Positions 1 to 6,917 of a stretch of DNA of 8,423 nucleotides are shown piece after piece; position 1 is the first letter of the stretch, and the number at the start of each line of letters is the position of its first letter. Source of the DNA: Candidatus Fermentibacterota bacterium (lineage in GTDB: Bacteria; Fermentibacterota; Fermentibacteria; Fermentibacterales; JCC-6); contig JAUWJE010000069.1 of NCBI GenBank assembly GCA_030607835.1, forward strand, positions 1 through 8,423, given 5' to 3'. The notes beneath the pieces were generated by a model. The model was not told the origin of the DNA, ran no database searches, and saw nothing but the letters and a program-made list of their open reading frames with translations. Both the position numbers and the translations under genes were made by a program.

Positions 1-585
1 AGGAGAATGTACCTTCCTGGTGGTGGTTATTCCGGAATAAATATCCGCCCGTCAGAAGGTTTCACCCCTGAGGAGACTGTGGAAGACATCCGCGAAATAC
101 TTCCAGCGTCCACTTCCATTAAAACATGGAGGGAACTGAACCCTGATCTGACAGCTTCGATGAAACTGGAAAGAATGGGTGCATTTCTGGCACTTCTGCT
201 CATAACTCTTGTAGCTACATTCAACATAATGGGAACCATATCCAGGTCGGCAATTGAACGAATGAGTGATATTTCCGTTCTGAAAGCGATGGGTGCAACC
301 GACAGCCTTATCTTCAGAGTATTCCTTTGGGAAGGTGCGCTTGTTGGAGTCATTGGCGTGGTCCTTGGATTGATAATCGGTCTTGCCTGTTGCTGGGTGA
401 TCGGTGAAACAAACATCATTCAGCTCCCCGATGTATACTCGTTTCATGAGAACATTCCGGTGAGTGTCTCAATTCCGGAAGTTGTCCTGGTGGGATTCAT
501 CGCGTTCCTGCTCAGCATCGGCTCCGGAATACTTCCTGCCATGAAAGCTGCAAGGCTTGATCCGGTAAAGGGGTTAGAGAGTTGA
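1..585 (+). CDS. LolC/LolE-type lipoprotein-releasing ABC transporter permease, C-terminal part (5' end outside the window)
   Basis: The reading frame is already open at base 1 and ends with TGA at 583-585, so only about the last 194 residues are present. Numbering from the ATG at base 7, hydrophobic segments lie at about 57-77, 104-132 and 158-177, the usual last three helices of an FtsX/MacB-fold permease. The segment KTWRELNPDLTASMKLER just before the first helix, the cytoplasmic stretch ERMSDISVLKAMGAT, and the late periplasmic piece around PDVYSFHENIPV are characteristic of the LolC/LolE family. LolC and LolE, with the ATPase LolD, extract lipoproteins from the inner membrane and hand them to the periplasmic carrier LolA. 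LolC and LolE cannot be told apart from this fragment. The ATG at base 7 is probably internal. The stop overlaps the next gene's TTG by four bases, so the two are likely co-translated. Confidence 0.9.
   Translation, partial: RRMYLPGGGYSGINIRPSEGFTPEETVEDIREILPASTSIKTWRELNPDLTASMKLERMGAFLALLLITLVATFNIMGTISRSAIERMSDISVLKAMGATDSLIFRVFLWEGALVGVIGVVLGLIIGLACCWVIGETNIIQLPDVYSFHENIPVSVSIPEVVLVGFIAFLLSIGSGILPAMKAARLDPVKGLES
567..573 (+). promoter_or_regulatory. Ribosome binding site for the TTG-started gene at 582
   Basis: AAAGGGG lies 8 bases before TTG at 582-584. It decides the start: upstream in this frame there is a TGA at 558-560 and no ATG or GTG between it and 582. The next gene therefore almost certainly starts at TTG, within the end of the permease gene. 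Confidence 0.6.
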
Positions 586-1574
586 ATTTCCTCCTGATAC
601 TGCTTCTGGCATACACTTATTCACCTCAGGATTCCTGCTGGAATCTGGTAACGCTTGACAGTATTCCGGATCGGGCGATTCTATTCGCTGAGATCGCGGC
701 AAGGGACGGCGGCCGTGCAGGTGTTGATCTGGCTGTAATGCTGGAATTTGCCGGAAGATTCCCACAGGCTGCGAGATGTTACAATCTGGCAGCTAATTCG
801 GCTTCCGACCCTCTTCTTGTTGAATGGCTGGATACCAGAATAAGCGGAAACAGTACGCTTGATACTCTCCTGATTCTCAAAGCTGTCGTCAGCAATGACA
901 GTGATATTCCCGCAACTGACATCACTGTAGAGATACCTCTCCCAGAATCACACCCCCCTTACCAGAGGATTGATTGTCTGGCCACCTCGTTTGCACGGGA
1001 TGGAAATCTGCTGAAGCACCATATCTCCACTCTTCCGGGAAAAACAACAATCATGCTGCCGATTGTTCTGCACATAACTCAGAACCCTTACACATTCAGA
1101 CCATTCTCCTCATTCTCTCCCGGTATGGAAACAGCAATTGAGGATTTAACATCCTTGATCAGATCTCTTCCTATTCCCACCATAACCGATAATCAGGGAC
1201 CATGTCTCGAAATGGCAGACATGCTCAGGGAAAGAAGCGAAGAGATTGGTCTGGATCTTCAGACAGTGGGAGGATTGGTAAGAATCGGATCTGACAGTCT
1301 TCTATTCCATGCCTGGAATCTGGTTTCCATTAATGGTTTACCGATTGACGCTCTCCTTTTTCTGACTGATTCCCTCAGAGGAATCGGACATTGTCCAACG
1401 GACTTAATCCCCCTGTGGAATTATGAATACACGAATGGACATGAAGTGTCTGTTTATTACCGACAACAGGATGTTGAACTCAGCGTATCCATGGAAGTAT
1501 TGTTTACCAGTCCTGAATCAGTCATGTGGATACTGGAATTTATTGATCGTTTTTCAATACTGGCAATTCAATGA
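582..1574 (+). CDS. Exported transglutaminase-like cysteine hydrolase/transferase (putative)
   Basis: The 330-residue product starts at TTG and begins with a short hydrophobic stretch (about residues 2-12, NFLLILLLAYT), consistent with a signal peptide although the n-region lacks positive charge. Residues about 90-165 read like the beta-sandwich that often precedes bacterial transglutaminase-like domains (ILKAVVSNDSDIP, then TVEIPLPESHPPYQ). Residues about 180-260 fit the transglutaminase core: Cys208 in GPCLEMADMLR, then TVGGLVR, His243 in FHAWN and Asp256 in NGLPIDALL. The Cys-His gap of 35 and the His-Asp gap of 13 suit the family triad. Known members cross-link, hydrolyse or proteolyse proteins, often in the periplasm; the substrate here is unknown. 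It overlaps the permease gene by TTGA and the phosphoesterase gene by ATGA, so it sits in one operon with them. The assignment rests on motifs read by eye; overall similarity appears low. Confidence 0.65.
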   Translation: MNFLLILLLAYTYSPQDSCWNLVTLDSIPDRAILFAEIAARDGGRAGVDLAVMLEFAGRFPQAARCYNLAANSASDPLLVEWLDTRISGNSTLDTLLILKAVVSNDSDIPATDITVEIPLPESHPPYQRIDCLATSFARDGNLLKHHISTLPGKTTIMLPIVLHITQNPYTFRPFSSFSPGMETAIEDLTSLIRSLPIPTITDNQGPCLEMADMLRERSEEIGLDLQTVGGLVRIGSDSLLFHAWNLVSINGLPIDALLFLTDSLRGIGHCPTDLIPLWNYEYTNGHEVSVYYRQQDVELSVSMEVLFTSPESVMWILEFIDRFSILAIQ

Positions 1575-2386
1575 ACAGAAGAGCTTTCCTGAAAACTGCA
1601 GCAGCCGGGGGAGCAGCTGGAAGTATCTGGTCCACATTAATTGAACCTCGCTGGCTTGATACCACATATACACAGGTGCCTATGACAAATCTGCCGCTAG
1701 AATTCAGGGGCTTTCGAATCGCGTTGCTTACCGACATACATCTTGGACCGTTTGTCACCGAATCGTGGGTGGCAAACGCTGTAACCGAGATTAATTCAAT
1801 GAAGATCGATCTGGTTGTGCTTGGTGGTGACTTCGTGATACACAGTACAAGCTACATCGAGCCATGCATGAGGATTCTTGCTGATCTCACTCCTCCATCG
1901 TATGCAGTTCTTGGTAATCATGATCATTGGGAGGATGCAGAACTCACCGAGACACTTCTACATGATCTGGCAGGTTCAGAAGTACTTAGAAACAGGGGAA
2001 CATGGATTACAAGAGGAGATGCTTCAATCAGAATATGGGGAGTTGGAGATCTCTGGGAAGATGAACAGCTGCTGGATGGCTGTCGACCTGAGCGATACAA
2101 CGGACCGGTAATCCTTATAACGCACAATCCTGATTTTGCTGAGGAGATACCGGAGGGTACAGCTGATCTTGTTCTCGCAGGGCATACACATGGTGGGCAG
2201 GTTGTACTTCCCATCATTGGAGCTCCGCTTCTGCCCTCATATTATGGACAGAAATATCGCTCCGGTACTGTCTGGAATGGAAACACCATGGTTTACGTAT
2301 CAAGAGGCATTGGTGTAGGAAGCCCGCCTGTAAGGCTGAATTGCAGACCAGAACTTGCTGTACTTGAATTATGTTTCAAAAACTGA
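1571..2386 (+). CDS. Tat-exported calcineurin-like metallophosphoesterase (YkuE/YpbG-like)
   Basis: The 271-residue protein begins with a twin-arginine signal (NRRAFLK at residues 2-8, followed by an Ala/Gly-rich stretch to about 20), so it is probably exported folded. All calcineurin-type metal-site motifs are present: TDIHLG (Asp55, His57), GGD (Asp87), GNHD (Asn116, His117), ITHNPD (His185) and GHTHGGQ (His205, His207). Such enzymes use a di-metal centre to cleave phosphoesters. Members close to YkuE and LpxG-like proteins act at the membrane or envelope, sometimes on lipid-linked diphosphates; the substrate cannot be read here. The ATG overlaps the previous gene's TGA (ATGA), and I see no good Shine-Dalgarno sequence before it, so translation probably depends on coupling to the upstream gene. 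The length is normal for the family and no motif is damaged. Confidence 0.92.
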   Translation: MNRRAFLKTAAAGGAAGSIWSTLIEPRWLDTTYTQVPMTNLPLEFRGFRIALLTDIHLGPFVTESWVANAVTEINSMKIDLVVLGGDFVIHSTSYIEPCMRILADLTPPSYAVLGNHDHWEDAELTETLLHDLAGSEVLRNRGTWITRGDASIRIWGVGDLWEDEQLLDGCRPERYNGPVILITHNPDFAEEIPEGTADLVLAGHTHGGQVVLPIIGAPLLPSYYGQKYRSGTVWNGNTMVYVSRGIGVGSPPVRLNCRPELAVLELCFKN

Positions 2387-2411
2387 CCTGGAAATCTTCG
2401 CAATTGGTCAG
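2383..2411. other. Short inverted repeat spanning the two convergent stop codons
   Basis: CTGACC (2383-2388) and GGTCAG (2406-2411) are perfect inverted repeats separated by 17 bases. Each arm holds the TGA of one of the two converging genes. The 6-base stem, long loop and lack of a T-run make it weak as an intrinsic terminator. It is recorded because the 21-base gap between the two operons has no other candidate terminator. Confidence 0.25.
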
Positions 2412-2920
2412 GTATCCAGCACCAGGAGGTCATCTCCGGAATTGACTTTGGCATTCGATTTCACGAGGACGCTGAGTATAACTCCGGAAGCAGGAGCGGT
2501 TATTTCGTTCTGCATTTTCATTGCTTCAAGAACAAGCAGAGTATCTCCAGCCTTCACCTGATCGTCTTCGCTGACCATAATTTCAACAACAAGACCCGGC
2601 ATGGGGGCTTTAACAATCTTCTCACCACTGTCCGGCTGTGAGGAAGAGATCGTTACTTCCCGCTCATCAATTACACTGAAATTGTAAACCTCTCCCCTTG
2701 TGGAAACCTGATAGTCCTTTTCGAAATGCTCCACTTCAACATTGAAGGATTTACCATCTACGATAATGGAAAGATGGGCCGGAGATATTCTCGAAATACT
2801 GACAATCTTCTTTTCCCCGTCGATCTCTATCTGAAACAGTTCATCGTGAGGGCGAACTTCAAGTCGAGAAGCTTCCACTTTCAGGGTATGGTTACCATCC
2901 GATACTACGTATGCCACCAT
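2408..2920 (-). CDS. Biotin carboxyl carrier subunit of acyl-CoA carboxylase (BT-like domain plus biotinyl domain)
   Basis: The 170-residue protein ends in a biotinyl/lipoyl domain (about residues 100-170) with APMPG (105-109) and the biotin-attachment motif EAMKM (132-136); Lys135 is the expected biotinylated residue. It carries the carboxyl group from biotin carboxylase to the carboxyltransferase. The first about 95 residues are beta-rich, with repeated strand-turn patterns (FQIEIDGEKKIVSI, LSIIVDGKSFNVEV, GEVYNFSVIDERE). They resemble the BT linker domain found between the carboxylase and biotinyl domains of single-chain propionyl-CoA carboxylase alpha subunits. The gene is last in the carboxylase operon, overlaps the biotin carboxylase gene by 29 bases in another frame, and has its own strong ribosome binding site inside that gene. 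A lipoyl rather than biotinyl role is unlikely given EAMKM and the neighbours. Confidence 0.93.
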   Translation of the reverse strand: MVAYVVSDGNHTLKVEASRLEVRPHDELFQIEIDGEKKIVSISRISPAHLSIIVDGKSFNVEVEHFEKDYQVSTRGEVYNFSVIDEREVTISSSQPDSGEKIVKAPMPGLVVEIMVSEDDQVKAGDTLLVLEAMKMQNEITAPASGVILSVLVKSNAKVNSGDDLLVLDT

Positions 2921-4385
2921 AAATCCTTCCTGACAGTTTCCAACCCTCAGTCTTCTGTGCAGTAGAAGTGAATTTCACCTGTTCATCGGTCATTGCGACT
3001 ATGGTTGCGGCAATCGCAGCGATTTCAAGATAGTCTGAAGTCTCCGAATGTTCTATTTGTGGGACAATTCCCGTATCATAATTCCCGCTGATAAAATCCT
3101 TGTTCACAAGAACTCTTCTATGAAAGGGAATTGTGGTTTTTATCCCCTTTATCTTGTACTCGTTCAGTGCCCGAAGCATTCGAACGATTGCCTCTTCCCT
3201 GTCCTTTCCCCATGTGATGACCTTGGAGAGAAGAGGATCGTAATAGACCGGGACATCGTAATCCTCAGCTATGCCTGATTCAACTCTTATTCCAGGTCCG
3301 GAGGGTTCAATAAGCTCTCTGATAAGCCCCACAGATGGAAGAAACGTTTCAGGATCTTCAGCGGATATTCTGCATTCTATCGCTGCTCCATTTATCCCGA
3401 TATCCGTCTGTTTCAGGGACAGATGTTCTCCGGAAGCGATTTTGATCTGTTCCTTTACAAGATCCACACCGGTTATGAGTTCGGTTACAGGATGTTCCAC
3501 CTGAAGCCGTGCGTTTACTTCAAGGAAGTAGAATTCTCTGTTGGAATCGACCAGAAATTCAACAGTTCCCGCATTGGTGTAGCCGGATACTCTGATAGCT
3601 TCCACTGCCGCTTCACCCATTCTTCTTCTTAGATCTTCATCTACAATGCAGCTGGGAGACTCCTCCACCAGTTTCTGATAACGTCTCTGGACAGAACATT
3701 CACGCTCATTAAGATGGATTATGTTTCCATGCTGATCAGCAAGGATCTGTATTTCTATATGTCTAGGTTTCACCATATATTTCTCAAGATAAATATCGGG
3801 ATTACCGAATGCGGAAAGAGCCTCAGCCTCTGCTCGCACAAAAGCAGATTTCAGTTTGTCCGGGGATTCGACAACCCTGACGCCTTTTCCTCCCCCACCC
3901 GCAGTAGCTTTCAGCAGAACCGGATAACCAATTGATTCAGCGGCTGAAACAGCTTCATCCGCAGTCGCCAGCGGTTCCATAACCCCTGGAATAATTGGAA
4001 TACCCGCATTCTTCATCAACTTTCTGGCTTCAGTCTTGTTTCCAACGAGAGCCATAGCCTGGTGAGTCGGTCCGATGAAAATTAATCCGGCGTTTCCGCA
4101 GGCTTCGGGCAGTAATGGATTCTCGGCCAGAAATCCGTAGCCTGGATGAACTGCCTGGCAATTGGATTTCACCGCGGTTTCGATGATTTTCTCAATAACA
4201 AGGTAACTCTGTCCGGAAGGAGGGGGACCAATTTCGTACGCTTCGTCAGCGTATCGAACATGCTTTGCTGATCTGTCAGCCTCTGAAAAAACGGCGACGG
4301 AAGTGATGCCCATTTCATAACAGGCACGGGCGATTCGAACAGCGATTTCACCCCTGTTCGCGATAAGAATTCTGTTAATTTTCAT
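2892..4385 (-). CDS. Biotin carboxylase subunit of acyl-CoA (propionyl-CoA) carboxylase
   Basis: The 497-residue protein is a full biotin carboxylase, which uses ATP and bicarbonate to carboxylate carrier-bound biotin. Seen: the N-terminal Rossmann-like start NRILIANRGEIAVRIARA (residues 4-21), HPGYGFLAEN (80-89), the ATP-grasp glycine loop KATAGGGGKG (159-168), His209, NERECSVQRRYQK (226-238), Glu276, the metal/catalytic stretch EVNARLQVEHP (289-299) and Arg339 in ECRIS. These correspond to the E. coli AccC active-site residues within one position. The chain is about 45 residues longer than AccC. The extra tail (ending near WKLSGR, 482-487) suits an alpha subunit of the propionyl-CoA type in which the start of the BT region stayed with this chain. 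Its ATG shares one base with the upstream stop (TAATG), so it is coupled to the carboxyltransferase gene. Confidence 0.95.
   Translation of the reverse strand: MKINRILIANRGEIAVRIARACYEMGITSVAVFSEADRSAKHVRYADEAYEIGPPPSGQSYLVIEKIIETAVKSNCQAVHPGYGFLAENPLLPEACGNAGLIFIGPTHQAMALVGNKTEARKLMKNAGIPIIPGVMEPLATADEAVSAAESIGYPVLLKATAGGGGKGVRVVESPDKLKSAFVRAEAEALSAFGNPDIYLEKYMVKPRHIEIQILADQHGNIIHLNERECSVQRRYQKLVEESPSCIVDEDLRRRMGEAAVEAIRVSGYTNAGTVEFLVDSNREFYFLEVNARLQVEHPVTELITGVDLVKEQIKIASGEHLSLKQTDIGINGAAIECRISAEDPETFLPSVGLIRELIEPSGPGIRVESGIAEDYDVPVYYDPLLSKVITWGKDREEAIVRMLRALNEYKIKGIKTTIPFHRRVLVNKDFISGNYDTGIVPQIEHSETSDYLEIAAIAATIVAMTDEQVKFTSTAQKTEGWKLSGRIYGGIRSIGW
2925..2931 (-). promoter_or_regulatory. Ribosome binding site of the biotin carrier gene, inside the biotin carboxylase gene
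   Basis: On the minus strand AGGAAGG is followed by ATTT and then the ATG at 2920-2918. It lies within the last codons of the biotin carboxylase gene. It supports separate initiation of the carrier subunit at this ATG rather than a fused product. Confidence 0.7.
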
Positions 4386-5917
4386 TATAAAGGTCCATTA
4401 CAGTGCTTTTTAGGCGGATTACTCGCACGTTTACCATTGAGTGTCCTGAGGGCTGCAATAAGCCTGGATCTTGTTTCGTGCGGTTTTATCACCTCGTCAA
4501 TAAATCCCATCTCCGCGGAAACATAGGGATTACTGAATTTCTCGTTGTATTCGTCTATCAGCAACTGCCGTTTTGCTTCAGGGTCCTGATCCTTTGCAAT
4601 CTCCCTTTTGAACAGGATCTTCACGGCTCCTTTTGCTCCCATCACCGCGATCTGTCCCGTGGGCCAGGCAAAGTTGATATCCGCCCCGATATTCTTGGAA
4701 TTCATGGCTATGTAAGCGCCTCCAAATGCCTTTCTTGTGACCACAGTGATTCGCGGAATCGTGGCTTCACAGAAAGCAAACAGCAGTTTAGCGCCCTCTC
4801 TGATAACTCCTGCATGCTCCTGATCCACTCCCGGCAGGAATCCGGGTGCATCTTCAAACACTAATATGGGTATATTGAAGCAGTCACAGAACCGGATAAA
4901 TCGGGCGGCCTTGGCTGAAGACAGAGTATCGAGCACTCCCGCAAGAACGGCAGGCTGGTTGGCAATAAGACCAACCGGTTGACCATCCATTCTGGCTAAA
5001 CCAATAATCATGTTCGGAGCAAATTCTGATTGGATTTCAAATATTCTGCCATCATCCACAACTGATTTCAGCACGGTCATCATATCGTAAGGTTTAGAAG
5101 AATCGGACGGCACTATTGAATCAAGTGATTCATCACTTCTTTCGATGGAGTCGACGCATTCAATCTGAGGGGGATCATCTATATTATTCTGCGGAAGGTA
5201 TGTCATCAGTTCCCTGATCATTGCCAGACACCTCTCCTCGGACTCCACGAGAAAATGAGAAATGCCGGTTTTCGTGCTATGGGCAACTGCGCCACCCAGT
5301 TCTTCAAAAGTCACGTCTTCGTGTGTAACTTCACGTATAACATCAGGGCCTGTCAGAAACATGTATCCTGAATGATCAACCATGAAAACAAAATCTGTAA
5401 GTGCCGGGGAATAGACTGCTCCTCCCGCGCAAGGTCCCATAATCGCGGATATCTGGGGAATAACACCTGAAGCTTTAACATTGTTGTAAAATATATCCCC
5501 GTATCCTGCAAGGGAATTCACGCCCTCCTGGATACGTGCTCCTCCGGAGTCCTTTATGGCGATAATGGGTGAACCATTTTTCAAAGCAAGATCCTGAAGG
5601 CGGGATATCTTGTCCGCGACAGCTTTTGACAGAGATCCACCGAAAATCGTGAAATCCTCCGCATACGCATACACGTTGCGACCATGAATAGTACCATACC
5701 CGGTAACAACGCCATCACCGAGAATCCTCTTTCCATCCATGCCGAAATCGTAGCAGTTATGAGTAACCAGCATACCTATTTCATGAAATGTATCAGGGTC
5801 CAGAAGAAGATGAAGTCGTTCTCGTGCAGTGAGTTTACCAATCTCATGGCGCTTCTGGATCTTCTTCTCTCCGCCGCCTTTGAGCGCTTCTGCTCTTAAA
5901 TCGTCAAGTCTGGACAC
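4385..5917 (-). CDS. Carboxyltransferase (beta) subunit of acyl-CoA carboxylase, probably propionyl-CoA carboxylase
   Basis: The 510-residue protein has both crotonase-fold halves of the PccB/MmdA/12S family. The N half holds KLTARERL (28-35), DSGGARIQEG (123-132) and GPCAGGAVYSPAL (161-173); the C half holds FEDAPGFLPG (354-363), RKAFGGAYIAM (395-405) and WPTGQIAVMGAKGA (418-431). The C-terminal KKHCNGPL fits the family's usual end. The paired glycine-rich segments supply the oxyanion holes that bind acyl-CoA and carboxybiotin. The enzyme moves CO2 from biotin to an acyl-CoA, typically propionyl-CoA to methylmalonyl-CoA. Residue 403 is Ile, where actinobacterial and human propionyl enzymes have Asp (GGAYDVM), so acceptance of acetyl-CoA or other acyl-CoA cannot be excluded. 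The start is GTG, preceded by a GGGGGAT ribosome binding site. A decarboxylase role would need a membrane beta subunit, which is not in this window. Confidence 0.93.
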   Translation of the reverse strand: MSRLDDLRAEALKGGGEKKIQKRHEIGKLTARERLHLLLDPDTFHEIGMLVTHNCYDFGMDGKRILGDGVVTGYGTIHGRNVYAYAEDFTIFGGSLSKAVADKISRLQDLALKNGSPIIAIKDSGGARIQEGVNSLAGYGDIFYNNVKASGVIPQISAIMGPCAGGAVYSPALTDFVFMVDHSGYMFLTGPDVIREVTHEDVTFEELGGAVAHSTKTGISHFLVESEERCLAMIRELMTYLPQNNIDDPPQIECVDSIERSDESLDSIVPSDSSKPYDMMTVLKSVVDDGRIFEIQSEFAPNMIIGLARMDGQPVGLIANQPAVLAGVLDTLSSAKAARFIRFCDCFNIPILVFEDAPGFLPGVDQEHAGVIREGAKLLFAFCEATIPRITVVTRKAFGGAYIAMNSKNIGADINFAWPTGQIAVMGAKGAVKILFKREIAKDQDPEAKRQLLIDEYNEKFSNPYVSAEMGFIDEVIKPHETRSRLIAALRTLNGKRASNPPKKHCNGPL

Positions 5918-5920
5918 TCG

Positions 5921-5927
5921 AATCCCC
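5921..5927 (-). promoter_or_regulatory. Ribosome binding site for the GTG-started carboxyltransferase gene
   Basis: The minus strand reads ATGGGGGATTCGA and then GTG at 5917-5915. The G-run lies a normal distance before the GTG. The nearby ATG at 5930-5928 is out of frame, so it cannot be the start of this gene and GTG is the supported start. Confidence 0.5.
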
Positions 5928-5948
5928 CATTCGGTAATAATCTGATAC

Positions 5949-5977
5949 AGAATAGTTAAATTTGCAGGCTATGACAA
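5949..5977 (-). promoter_or_regulatory. Candidate sigma70-type promoter of the carboxylase operon
   Basis: On the minus strand TTGTCA (5977-5972; 5 of 6 to the -35 consensus) is followed after exactly 17 bases by TATTCT (5954-5949; 4 of 6 to the -10 consensus). Transcription would start near 5942, giving a leader of about 25 bases before the GTG at 5917. It sits in the only intergenic gap upstream of the operon. This is a match by eye, without experimental support. Confidence 0.45.
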
Positions 5978-5984
5978 TTCCCGG

Positions 5985-6917
5985 TTATTGATCTCCATGA
6001 GCATCCTTTCGAATGCTAATAATTTTGCCACTTGTATCCTCACTCACAAAGATCCTGCCTGACCGGTCTACCACAATATCCTCAAGATTCTGAAAACCCT
6101 CAGCGAATACCGAAGCAACACCCTCTTCATCAACAATACTGATCCTTCCAGAGCCTTCTCCTGTATCCTCCTCAACAACATACATCGGAAATGCTCCATT
6201 AACATCGAAGCAAATACCTTCGCATGCTTGAAGCCCCCTGCAGAAAACACTCCAGGATCCATTGGAGGGGTCAATCTGAATGATAGACGCTGATATGAAG
6301 CCATAACCCGACAGTTCATTACACACATATATAATCCCGGAGCTGTCAACAGCAATATCCGAAAAGCTCCAGAGATAAAGCGATGAGTAAATAGAATGGA
6401 TACCCTCCGAATTTATTCTCATGACCTCTGAAAGAAATGGAGGGATTAATCCCGATTCAAGTGAGGATGTAGTAATAAGAATACTACCATCCTTCATGAC
6501 CGCAACTCCTTCCGGGAAGGAGAGACCTTCAGTGATGACCTCGATATCACCGGACGGAGTTATTCCAATCAACCGTCCTTTTTCGATGTCCTCGACGATA
6601 TAAATCATTCCGGATCCGCTTACTGCGATACCTTCAGGATTTCTGAATCCATCTGCAATGCTTTCTTTACGACCATTCTCATCAATCCTGAAGATGCATC
6701 CGTCAACTTCAGATACAGCATAGATATCCCCTGATTCCGATAATGCAAGTCCATCCGCGCCATTCACGTCCGTGCAGAATACGGAAGCTGCATAACCGGT
6801 AGGCAGCTGTATTCCTGCAAGCAAATGGCCTTGAACCTGTTCATAATCCGAAAACAACTGATTGGATAGGACAAATGACACGGGAGTAAGAAGGGAGAGG
6901 GCTAGATATCTGTGCAT
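5985..6917 (-). CDS. Exported six-bladed beta-propeller protein (NHL/SMP-30-like), function unknown
   Basis: The 310-residue protein has an N-terminal hydrophobic segment with an early basic residue (about residues 2-18), consistent with a signal peptide. Six repeats follow, each built as a G/D-[IL]-A-V start, an xSGxIY strand, and an I-x-I-D/T-x-x-G end. They lie at about 56-82, 96-123, 137-172, 187-220, 234-266 and 280-302, enough for one complete six-bladed propeller. NHL, SMP-30/gluconolactonase and virginiamycin-B-lyase families share this architecture. No catalytic set of a particular enzyme is evident, so a binding or scaffold role is as likely as catalysis. The ATG at 6917 has no clear ribosome binding site; an in-frame GTG three codons upstream is an alternative. 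It precedes the carboxylase operon on the same strand by 67 bases, but a candidate promoter in the gap suggests separate transcription. Confidence 0.75.
   Translation of the reverse strand: MHRYLALSLLTPVSFVLSNQLFSDYEQVQGHLLAGIQLPTGYAASVFCTDVNGADGLALSESGDIYAVSEVDGCIFRIDENGRKESIADGFRNPEGIAVSGSGMIYIVEDIEKGRLIGITPSGDIEVITEGLSFPEGVAVMKDGSILITTSSLESGLIPPFLSEVMRINSEGIHSIYSSLYLWSFSDIAVDSSGIIYVCNELSGYGFISASIIQIDPSNGSWSVFCRGLQACEGICFDVNGAFPMYVVEEDTGEGSGRISIVDEEGVASVFAEGFQNLEDIVVDRSGRIFVSEDTSGKIISIRKDAHGDQ

Noticed and set aside
27..447. Two minus-strand open frames of about 130 codons opposite the permease
   Set aside because: They overlap each other and the well-supported LolC/E-like coding frame, and neither has a recognisable domain.
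2383..2411. Intrinsic bidirectional terminator between the convergent operons
   Set aside because: The stem is only 6 bases with a 17-base loop and has no T-run on either side, so it is kept only as an inverted repeat.
4403..4864. 153-codon plus-strand open frame opposite the carboxyltransferase gene
   Set aside because: It is antisense to a strongly conserved coding region and shows no domain, no start signal and an unlike-protein composition; the frame is a by-product of the real gene.
2408..5917. Operon read as the essential acetyl-CoA carboxylase for fatty acid synthesis (AccB/AccC/AccD)
   Set aside because: The carboxyltransferase is a single 510-residue PccB-type chain, not separate AccA and AccD with a zinc finger, and the carboxylase has a long PCC-like tail. 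Acetyl-CoA use remains possible but is not the default reading.
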